A stretch of 64,000 nt of DNA from Adineta steineri (taxonomy: Eukaryota > Rotifera > Eurotatoria > Adinetida > Adinetidae), in the NCBI GenBank assembly GCA_905250115.1, contig CAJNOI010000036.1, forward strand, positions 322,429 through 386,428, in the 5' to 3' direction. Positions within the stretch are counted from its first letter, which is position 1. Each line of letters starts with the position of its first letter. Position numbers and translations under genes: made by a program. Below are positions 36,561 through 46,700 of this stretch, one piece after another. The notes beneath the pieces were generated by a model. It searched no databases. It was not told the DNA's origin and worked only from the letters and a program-made list of their open reading frames with translations.

Positions 36561-37318
36561 GTTTCTTTGAGAATAACTTTGATATATCTGAAAAATGTTT
36601 TTTTTTGTTCGAGATAAAACTTTTAAATGAAAGAGTGTAATAATAATGAGTCGGATACAATTGTTTGATTTTGCCACGTCGGAATCATCTGAAACAAAAA
36701 TAACCACAAGTTTTACGAACAAAGCACAGATATTTTTAATAAATTTAATGAGAGTGTAACGATGTTTGTTCCTTTTTATCTTGTTCTTTTATTCTCTCTG
36801 GTGAGCGAGTTTATAAATATAAATATCGAACAAAAGCTTATAATTAATTGTAAAGAAATATATTTTTCATTAGAAAAATGATTAATGAAGTCTCTTGAAA
36901 ATAAAATAATTAAATGAGTTGATATAATAATCAATTTAAAATTCCATCTATACTGAATTTAATTGAGAAAAATACTAAAATTATTTTACTTCGAATAAGT
37001 TATTTATTTATTTTGTTGACTATAATCACGAATGCAATGACTTGCTTTGCCAAATAATTTTCGATTTGAATTTGGAACTGATTTTTCTCGATGGCTATTA
37101 TCACCAATACTTGATGAAAATCTTAATGATATGTCAATCTTGAGGGTGGGTTGGGTAATAGTTAAGATTACACTCATACCTCATATCTGAATCAAACTTA
37201 ATTCAAATATTAAAAACTCATTTTTAATTATTATATTCATTTATTTTTTAGTCAAAATAAACAAAAATATTTTCATAAAAACATTTAATTATTCATTTCG
37301 TCATTAACATCAACAAAT
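36561..37318. other. intergenic between receptor remnant and NHL 3' end
   Basis: No gene supported. Palindrome 13 is at 37137-37182 and sequence shared with the 3' flank of the caspase-NHL gene begins at about 37194. Confidence 0.5.
37137..37182. repeat. telomere-like palindrome 13
   Basis: ATCTTGAGGGTGGGTTGGG pairs with ACACTCATACCTCA. It lies 12 bases from the edge of the NHL paralogous block. Confidence 0.65.
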
Positions 37319-40300
37319 TTAATTCAAATCAATATCAAATTTTTGTATTCGATGATTACACCAATCGACCACATAGAGATTACCTTGAACATCGAATGAT
37401 AAACCTGTGGGACCATTGAACTGATTTGTTTGCTTTCCTTTTTTATTTCGACCAACAACAATATTACCTTCCTTAGATCCTTCACACCAACGCATTATTC
37501 GATGATTGTTCCAGTCAGCCACATAAACATTACCCAAATGATCGACAATCACTCCTTGAGGTTCAGACAATAGTGTTAAACGATTCCCTTCAAATTTTCC
37601 ACCAGCAACAACAATACCTTTTTTTGCACCTTTCATCCATTTCATCACGCGATGATTCTCAGAATCCGACACATAAACTGAATAATCTTCATCAACGAAG
37701 ATATAAGTAGGCCAATTGAGTTGATCGAGATGATCTCCTATTCCATTTCCACCTGCTACTATTGTTCCTTCTCTTTCTCCTTGTTCCCAACATCTCACTT
37801 CATTCTTCTTTGTGTCAGAGACATAAAGATTTCCATTGCTATCCATTGTTAGACCTCGGCAATCAATGTCAGAAATGATTGTTTCTCCATTTTTACCATT
37901 TTGACGAGGCCATCGTACCACTCGTCTGTTTCCTCTATCACAAATGATGAAAGAATCATTTATTTTATCAACAATCACGTTTATTGGATGACTCAATTGA
38001 TCAGTTCGATTTCCCTCTCCATTTGCACCTGCAACAACTTGACCATTCTTTGCTCCATATTTCCATGCAACAATACGGTGATTCAACCAATCAGCAATAT
38101 AAATGGTTTGATGGCCATCATCAACATAGACAGCATGAGGACAACAGAGTTGATTTAACTGATTGCCTTGTCCATTTCCTCCAGCGACAGTAACTCCATG
38201 TTGTTTCCATTTTGTGTTGATATTAATGTGATTGACAGGAATTGTTTGTTCTGAAAGAAAAAACATTTTGCGTATATTTGAATGAAAAACACGTTTTGGC
38301 CTGTTTGTGAACTTTTGTCGCAGAGTCAATATTTATCATTTTTATCATAAAGGATAAGTATAGGAAAAACAGAACTTTTATTCTTTTACTAATGTATAGT
38401 AAAATCATTATTTGTTACATTGTATTATAATTGATATAAATCATTCATTTATATTACAAATTTAATTAGACATGTGATGCTGTATAACTTGAATTATAAA
38501 TGATATCGAAAGAAAACTTTCTCTTTTCCTTTTCTTCTAAGCATACATGAAAGTGTCGCTTTGATTATTTTCATATATTTACGAATCGATACTAATCACT
38601 AAGTTCTTCATCTATATTCGCACTCGAATTAGATAACTGATGCTATATTCACATTCTCTTATATAATTTACTATTGATGGAGAGATCTCTCACTTTATTC
38701 ATATAAGTGTCATAATTTAGAAAGACAAATAAGAACTAAATATTAATGTTATCGTGAAAAATATGTAACAGTCTAATGGTAGGAAAAGATAAAATATCAT
38801 TAGAGTTCATGTTAGTCAATATTGAATGTATCGATTTGATTTCAATTCTAAATAATTTTCTGTCATCTAAAATAACTAACTGATAAACACAAAATAAAAT
38901 TTTTGTAAAAGAATATTTATTTGTTTCAACTAATTTCACCTTTCTGAATTTTTAAAGATTTTTTTCGGCGATAAAAAAATGATTTTTATATGGATCATTC
39001 GCTTGTAAATCAGAGATTTTCTCTCAGTAAACTTACCGATCGAATTGTTTGTTTTATTAACATTAACATTAGTAGCTGATGGATTTTTCTCTTTGAATGT
39101 AAGTAATTTTTGACGCCATTGAACACTCATATCATAGTCCCCTTTCTGTGATGTGAGTTTACCAAGGTCTTCATATAAACTGATATGTAATGAATCATTC
39201 GATGGAAGTTGTTGCAACGAACGAGTAAAATATTTTTCAGCCAAATCAAATTTACCCATTTCCCATAATACATTCCCTAATATTCGAAAATTCATTTCAC
39301 CACTTTTGATTTGTTGTTTCATATACATAAGAACTTGTTTTAAATCATGTTCGTCATCATTACATAAAGTCATTTTAATGATCCATATTTGATCATCATT
39401 ACGATCAATATTACCAAGACGAAAAATAGAACCGATCATAAAGAGAACTTCTGATTCATCTGGGAAATCACTATGTTCACTAATATCAGCAAATGGTTTT
39501 GTAGTGACTATCTTAGGATCAGCATCAATTTCAAATAATACTCGTTCTAAATCAGTCTTTGTAGTTATATCACCAAGGAGGAAGAGAGCTGTTGTACGTT
39601 GTTTACTAGTGGAAAACATTGAATTTATAGAAATGAACTGACCAATATTATTTTTAAGACCATTTAACTCATCGATCGACATTAGTTGACTTCGATAAAC
39701 TTGCAAAGGATGGTTAGATTGATATTTTTGCAATTCACGATAAATATCATAAATAAATGATCGAAATAAAAATATCATATGGATATTTTGTGTACGTAAA
39801 GCTGCATTAAGAATCTTGTAGAAGAATGATTCTTTTGTGTACCACCATAACACTTTATCCGGCGAATAATCTTGTTGAAATTCACGCAGATTGTTTAGCT
39901 CGGTATGATTTCCTTCATATTCATTTACACAAAGATTAATAAGTTCATTTTTGTCTACTTCAGTTGATTTTAATTGTAGAAGACAGTCAACGAGAATTTG
40001 AGAAAAAACAAATTGTCCATTAACTCCTGTTGTTGACTTCCCCGCACCAACACTTGTTGTAAAAGTATAAATTGAGAATGGTTCTTCTACCTTTTTCTGA
40101 ATTTTATGATCTGTCGTAATTTGAGATACAAGTTCATCAAGATTAACAACAACAGATTTTATCTGTAGAAAAATTAATAAAATGAAACAAACTTCTTTTA
40201 GAAAAATTTTACTTTGGAAAATTTGCAAGTCCATTGTTCATTACTCTTCTTATCCATACAATAAACATAAATTGATATAACTTGTCGAAGTTGATGAATG

Positions 40301-40563
40301 AAGGGTACTATTTCTTGTCCTAAGCTACCACTAACTATAATTACTAATCGATCTTTTTGTGATGTTTGTTCAATATATTGTTGACATTGTTTTATATCTT
40401 GAAATTTCTTGATATGATTAATAATGGAACGTAATCTTACTTCTGTATCTCGAGTGTCTTTAACGACTACATTTTCATAGAGCCAAATAAGTGAGAATAT
40501 TTCCAGAGACTTATCATCGGTATTTGTGTAGAAACCATCATTTGGTAGAAGAGCAGTGGCCAT
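37319..40563 (-). CDS. ADP-ribosyltransferase-TPR-NHL fusion protein (3 exons)
   Basis: Exons 40213-40563, 39037-40162 and 37319-38250 join in one frame of 803 codons. Intron 1 (50 bases) is phase 0; intron 2 (786 bases, donor ATCG|GTAAGT, acceptor CTTTCAG) is phase 1. Residues 1 to about 130 match the unassigned N-terminal domain of the ART-TPR genes (VIIVSGSLGQEIVP). The ART domain has R274 in VYRSQ, S301-T-S in MFSTSK, and E353/E355 in PDESEVLF. About two TPR-like units follow, then about six NHL blades (VAGGNGQGN, YVADWNNHRIMRW) closely related to those of the caspase-NHL gene. Unlike the other ART genes it lacks an N-myristoylation signal. The likely role is ADP-ribosylation with targets chosen by the propeller. 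Transcript support for intron 2 is not available. Confidence 0.75.
38251..39036 (-). other. phase-1 intron before the NHL exon
   Basis: Corresponds in phase and place to the intron 15101-15958. Short similarity to it near the acceptor (TATTTGAATGAA) but no overall identity was seen. Confidence 0.55.
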
Positions 40564-40795
40564 GTTAGTTAAAAAGACTAAACATAGTATAGAGTTCTAA
40601 AATGTTGTGTTTACTTTATAATATAATTATCGAATAAATTCTGCGTTTTTGCAGTCAAAAAAAAGAAGGTGACATTTTTTGTATTATTGTTTCATTTGTT
40701 TATGGTATTTTTATGTCAGTTTTTTCAAACTTTGATGTAAATTAAAAGAATAAAAGAATAATATGTTATTATTGATTAAAGAAATGGAACTGGTT

Positions 40796-40843
40796 ATGGG
40801 TGTAGATTTTGTATTGATCATACACCCACACCCACACCCTCTA
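40796..40843. repeat. telomere-like palindrome 14
   Basis: TATGGGTGTAGAT pairs with ATACACCCACACCCACACCC; the left arm is eroded. Confidence 0.65.
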
Positions 40844-41104
40844 TGATATGCTCCTAACAACTTAATGTTCCCTTGACTGTAGTCAGGGTCTTCATCTCTC
40901 GAACGACTGTGTATTTGCATGTTTGTCCGCAGAGCTTTTACAGTCAAGGAACGTAGTGAATCGCGTCAATTCATGCTGCTTGTTCTCATCAATATCAGTT
41001 TATTTACTGACTTATTCACGCAAACACATGAATAATATTTCTGAGTGTAACTAATAAGAATATTTCTGTACACAACATGAACAATATTATCTGATATAGA
41101 CAAA

Positions 41105-41560
41105 AAATTATGATTGAATAATATTAACCTACCTTAGAAGTCAAAGCGAGGATCAACAAGATATTTGAAAAGAGTTAGCTACGAGGATGAAAAATGAGTG
41201 GATTAAGTGAAATTAAATCTTCTATATACACGATGCTTATCTCTATTCTTTGTATTCGTATATATTTGCGCCAAGTCGTTCTTCTTAGGAGTGTTATTTT
41301 ATCTTTATTTTACGTTATAATAAAGAATAAAGTAACAAAAATCTTTATCTTTATTTTATAAATATAAAGGCTTACTTTGTTTCGTTATAAAATAAAGATA
41401 AAGTAACATCCCTAATTCTTATTTGTCTCTTTTCCTAGTTCTTATCAACTCATAGAAGAGTTTATTACGAGCAAACAAAAATGACAACGTAGTAAACTAA
41501 AAGTTGTTTAGAAATGAATCGATTTCGATGGAAACAGAAAGTTGAAGAAAGGAGCACAAA
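41105..41560 (-). promoter_or_regulatory. probable promoter and 5' UTR exon of the ART-TPR-NHL gene
   Basis: Paralogous to 25105-25450. Donor CTAAG|GTAGGT (GT at 41131-41132) may splice to an acceptor GTTTAG shortly before the ATG at 40563. Relative to its paralogue it carries an inserted foldback at 41292-41408. Confidence 0.45.
41292..41408. repeat. foldback element inserted in the 5' leader block
   Basis: Left arm TGTTATTTTATCTTTATTTT pairs with right arm AAAATAAAGATAAAGTAACA. The paralogous site near 25280 lacks it, giving an empty-site comparison. Confidence 0.65.
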
Positions 41561-41801
41561 CATATCAGAGATATCCATTGCGGTTGAGAATGTGCCGCTG
41601 GCGCACCGCGACGGTTTTCAAAAAAAGAAACCGTGCCGCTGCCACGACCGCCACCACGGTAGCGATAGCATCACCATGGACATGTCTGAAATATGTTGGG
41701 AAAAATATTCAATAAGTCATAAAGGTATAACTCATACGAAATAAATTATTTATTAATGTCTGAAAATAACTACGTAGAAGAGTAAATAGCTTTGGAAAAA
41801 C

Positions 41802-41864
41802 CATCTTGAGGGTGGGTGTGGGTGTCTCTTCTTTCAACCCACAACGACACCCACACCCTTTAGT
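41802..41864. repeat. telomere-like palindrome 15
   Basis: CATCTTGAGGGTGGGTGTGG pairs with ACGACACCCACACCCTTTAG. Confidence 0.85.
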
Positions 41865-42021
41865 CGAGGAAATTACCATATCTGTAAGGAAATTCATATA
41901 TTTATACATATATATTACCATACGTTTCCGTACTTTTTTGTACTTTCCGGGACTTCTTGAGACTTTGGTACTTCGGAGGTACAGTTGTCTCTTTGTTCCC
42001 CCTTGATTAAAACACACATCG

Positions 42022-42098
42022 ATATCAAGGGAAAACAAGCTAATTTCTTGATTTCTCGGTGATTTGCGGCTAGAAATCAGTTTGTTCTCCCTTGAAAT
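42022..42098. repeat. foldback structure
   Basis: Left arm ATATCAAGGGAAAACAAGC continuing to AATTTCT pairs with a right arm of the same length (AGAAATCAGTTTGTTCTCCC and on), with about four mismatches and a loop of some 23 bases. Confidence 0.65.
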
Positions 42099-42463
42099 AT
42101 CAAAGAAGGGAGATTTATAAAAAGAACAAAATAATTAAATATTCAATGTCAACTTTTTTGGGAAGAAGCTTAGTCTAGAAAAATTTGATTGCCTTTTTAC
42201 CATTTTAATATTAGCAGTTCTGAAGAGTTGAGTGCAAAAGTTTGTGTGTATTCAGTACAAAACTTACGATTAGTTAGCTCTCTATAATACTAATATTATA
42301 ACAGAATAAGAATGGAAGTATTTGTTTACAACATGCTCGAGACGATCGAAACTAAATGATCATGCGACGAATTGCCCTAGTATCATACCATATTCATCGA
42401 ATTCTTCATATATTCAAATAATAAAACATCTAGAACAGCCAATAAAATTCGAATCTGTGTTTT

Positions 42464-42817
42464 TTAAATAATTGTGCAAATATGCGACCGTACAGTAATT
42501 CCAACTGAATTTGTGGCGAATGTGTATTTTTTCAAGAACGTATCGTATTTGAGTACCGCATGAACCGTTTGATCCATATTGTCATTATAGCGAACTGTTC
42601 TATCTTTTGACAAGTCGTTAATCCATTCTCTTTTGTCATTAATACCGTTCTCAGTTTCAATAAATATTAAAGAAACCTTCTCGCTTTGTAGTTGAGAATT
42701 TGCCCATGTCATTGCATAAGTTAATTCTTGAAAATTAACAATACTATTACAGTAAGCATTTGACACTAATATGATAAAATAAATTAAAAGAAATTGAAAA
42801 TGTAAATAAATATTCAT
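42464..42817 (-). CDS. small putative secreted protein
   Basis: An open frame of 117 residues starts with a plausible signal peptide (FLLIYFIILVSNAYC, residues 9-23). The rest is polar with few cysteines and no domain I recognise. It is not certain that this is a gene: there is no paralogue in the window, and it may be one exon of a larger gene. Confidence 0.35.
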   Translation of the reverse strand: MNIYLHFQFLLIYFIILVSNAYCNSIVNFQELTYAMTWANSQLQSEKVSLIFIETENGINDKREWINDLSKDRTVRYNDNMDQTVHAVLKYDTFLKKYTFATNSVGITVRSHICTII

Positions 42818-43714
42818 ACTAACTAAGACTTTACAACTTCATCAATTTTACCAATATCTATTAAAGAATTACAAAAAATTGGTTTATTCCATCATCGACA
42901 AATGTTAGAAAAGCAGATTGAACATATATATATATATATGGTTTATATTGGGTTTAAATGGCCAAATGAATAATTCATCATTGATTATAAACAATCGACC
43001 AATTGAACTTATTGCTAGAATAGTTGAGATGTGAAACACGTACTGAATATTGCATACTATCGAAAGCTTTATAGGATTGTAATATTATAATGTGAGTTTC
43101 TTTTGACTTTTCTATTTTTCTTCTATTCTTGTTAATTCTTTTATAAAGATAAAATTGTAAAAGAAGAATTCAATATTGGAGGTACATATGGTATCAATAT
43201 ACAAATGATATTACTAATTATCCGTATCCATTTAGTTTTGTTCAAGTTAGTTGANNNNNNNNNNNNNNNNNNNNNNNNNNNNNNNNNNNNNNNNNNNNNN
43301 NNNNNNNNNNNNNNNNNNNNNNNNNNNNNNNNNNNNNNNNNNNNNNNNNNNNNNTTTTTTGTGATTAGTTCGCAGCTATGAAATTTGGTGATCAAAACTC
43401 AACTTTTTCGTGATCAAAAAAAAAAATACCAACCGGTTCCATGGTGCTGCTCATTGAGTAGCTCGTCTATGTAATAAAATGATTTATATCACTACTATAC
43501 TTATTAGTACTATAACAGTCTTATATAAAAAATGAATATCAAAACTAATTTTCGCAAGTTCATATCAACTGAACTTATTCTTTTTTTTCTACCTAATAGA
43601 AAATTTTGTATATAAAATAATACCGTTTTGTTAATTTGAATATATATTTTAGAGTAATAAAGTATACAACATGCAATTTTAAGTATAGTCATGCAAATAT
43701 ATCTCTATACATAC
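42818..43714. other. region around the assembly gap
   Basis: Contains an AT microsatellite near 42926-42941 and the run of N. No exon continuing the Ig gene was recognised on the minus strand here. Confidence 0.5.
43255..43354. other. assembly gap of 100 N
   Basis: Exactly 100 unknown bases, the usual placeholder for a join of unknown length. Confidence 0.98.
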
Positions 43715-46700
43715 CTATAACAATAACATTAAAAATCATTTGTTGTGTACGAATTTTATGTTTAACATTGGCAATATATTGACCAGCATGATCAGATTGA
43801 GCATCATTCAATATTAAACGATGTGTACCATCAGGTTGTGATTCAAGTACGAGATTCTCATTTGATTTAATTTCTTTACCATTTTTTGTCCATTTTACTT
43901 CAGGCATTGGTTTACCTGATGCTTGACATTCAAGTGTACATGAACCACCTTGATTTACACGAACTTCAATAGGTTCCGAAGATATATCCGGTACATCTAT
44001 AAAGAAATATTCTCTCGTAGTAACACTTTCGTTTCTTAGCTGATTAAGTTTATTCAATAACTTACCCATAACAGTCACTTGACTAACTAATTCTGTTTTA
44101 CCCATTTGATTTTCAATAACCGCCTAAAAATAAAATTTCTAGATTAAATAATTCAATAAATAATTTATTTCGTTTACTTTATATTGTCCATCATCGGTTA
44201 ATTGAGCATCTAATATTTTCAAAGTATGTGTTGATCCATCATCAATAATAATAATACGATCAGGTTGTATTTCAATTGGCTTATCATTATGAAACCATGT
44301 ACATGTTGGTAATGGACTACCATCAGCAGTAACAGTAATTGTTGCTTCTTGTCCACGTGATATTTCAAAATCTTGCATTTTTTGTTGAGCAGTTGGTGGT
44401 GCTAAAATGAAATTTTGTAAAAAAGAACGTTTTTTTATTTTATTCTTACCAAGAACATCAATATTTATTTCTGATGTATGTGTACCAAATTGATTTTCAA
44501 TTTTACATTCATATTTTCCTGAATGTTTCACTGTTGCACTAGGTATAATGAATGTTGCTTGACCAGTTGTTTGATCAATTTTAATATCAAAACCATCTTT
44601 ATTTGTTAGAACTTTTCCATCACGTAACCATGTTATTTTTGGTGTTGGATGTCCTTTAGCTGTACATTCAACTGTTAATTTTTCACCTGTTTTAACTTGA
44701 AGAAATTTGGGTGGTTCTTGCATAAATAATGGTACTTGTTGTCCAGTTACTTTAGCTTTCTTTGTTTTAATTGTACCAGCTGAACTTGTTATAACAGCTT
44801 GATATTCACCAACGTAACGTTCACTAAATTGACGAAAAACAAGACGATAAAGACCATCATCAGTAACAATGATTTCATAATCTGTTGAATCTCCTGATAA
44901 TTCTTGTCCATTAAGTAACCATGTTACTTGTGGACGTGGTTTACCTTGTGCACGAATTTCTAATGAAAATTCTTCACCTATTTTAGCTGAATTTGCCGTT
45001 GGTGAATCATTTAAATCAGATAAAATTGTTGGTTTTTGTTCTTTAATATTAACTGTTGTTTTTATATCTAAATTTCCACCTTTATTTTCAATATGCATTG
45101 AATAAATACCTTTATCTTCTGAACGACAATCATCAATAACTAATTTATATGTATTATTTTCTTCTGTTACAACATGTATACGTTCATCGAAATTAATTGG
45201 TTGTGAATCTTTAAACCAAGTTATAACATTATTTTCTCCACTAACACGTATTGGTATTTCTCCTTGTTCACCAAAATTAAATGTTAATGTTGATTCTAAT
45301 TTGGAATCTAATTTAGGTTTCAAATGTACATTCAATGTACTTGTTGCTTCGATTTTTTCAATACCATTATCAATAATGGCAGTATATTTACCAACATCAG
45401 TATTATCTAATTTCGTAATAGTTAATGTTGTTATATCTGAATTTTGTTTTGATATTTCAATTTTATGTTTCGGTGAACTTTTAAGTGGTTGATCATTACA
45501 TAACCATGTTATTTTAGGTTGTGGAATACCTGATGCTTCAATAGTTAATGTTATTTGTTCACCAAGAATACCATCAATTGTTTCAGGTAAAGTTTGTTTA
45601 ATTGTAATTGGTGCAGTAACATTGATTTTAATTGGTTCACTTTCATGTTTACCTAATTTATTCTTTGCAATTAATGTATAAACACCTTGATCTTGTTGTT
45701 CAACATCAGTTGTTATTAATCGACAAATATTTGTTGTTTCATCATATGTTATTTGTGTTTTAGCTGATGCTTTTATTTCTTTTCCATCTTTCATAAATGT
45801 TATATCAGGTCGTGGTCGTCCATTAACAATATATTCAAGTGTTAATGTATCATGTTGTTTTAAATCTGTATTTATCGCTTGACCTGATGATGTTATTGTA
45901 ACATTATCAACAGTTGTTACTTGAACATTTGAATTTATTGTTCCTAAATCATTTTCAACACTTATACGATAATTTCCTTCATCTTCAATTTGAACATTTT
46001 TTAATCTTATTTCATATAATGTTGCATCTGTTGAACTTGTTACAAGTTCATAATGATCACCTGTTAATTGTATTTCAATGTCATTTTTAAATAAACGTAT
46101 AGTTGGTTTTGGTGTTGCTAAACATTTAAATATAATTGATGCTGTTTGATTAATATATGCTTCACATGTTGCTTGTGGTTTTTGTAATAATGTTGGTCCT
46201 GTTTCAACTTGTAATTGAACAGTTTCTTCAAGAGGTGTACCAACTGAATTTTCTAAACGTAATGTTATTGATCCAGCATGTTTCAATGTTGATTGATTGA
46301 TTGTTAATACACTTTTTCCTGTTGAATTATCTGTTTTTATTTCGAAACCATCTTTAGGTGTTAATGGTTTACCATCACGTAACCATGATATTTTAGGTGT
46401 TGGATTACCATCAAATTCACATTCAAAACGTGCTTGTTCACCTTCTCTAACAGTCACAATTGGTTCAGGTTTCTGTTTTAATTGTGGTGCTTTTTGTATT
46501 TGTACTTTAATTTTTTTCGATTTAATTTGTCCAACATCATTTGTTATGACAGCTTGGTATTCACCACTATCTTTTGGTTGTGCACGTTTCATTAATAATG
46601 TATATGTTTCTTCTTCTTCAACCATTTCATATTCTTCTTCAACTGTTTCAATTATTTCTTCGCCATCTTTATACCATTTAACTTGTGGTTTTGTACCTGT

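Larger units (their letters stand above)
40564..42463. other. upstream region of the ART-TPR-NHL gene
   Basis: No gene supported; frames through palindromes 14 and 15 are artefacts of the repeat. It contains a probable 5' UTR exon (41133 onward), two foldback structures and a short GC-rich island. Confidence 0.55.

Noticed and set aside
37021-37140. Short plus-strand frame reading FRFEFGTDFSRWLLSPIL
   Set aside because: Too short, interrupted upstream by a stop, and no family recognised.
39900-40162. A GAGKST stretch in the ART-TPR-NHL protein that looks like a Walker A motif
   Set aside because: It aligns with a non-conserved loop of the paralogue (MSFMGTNKK) and no Walker B or NTPase fold surrounds it.
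1911-41864. CRISPR-like reading of the regularly shaped palindromes
   Set aside because: Spacing is irregular at kilobase scale, the DNA is eukaryotic, and copies are diverged palindromes rather than direct repeats with spacers.
41709-42038. Frame with alternating Cys-Gly residues across a telomere-like palindrome
   Set aside because: The composition comes from the CACACCC repeat itself; there is no start context or homologue.
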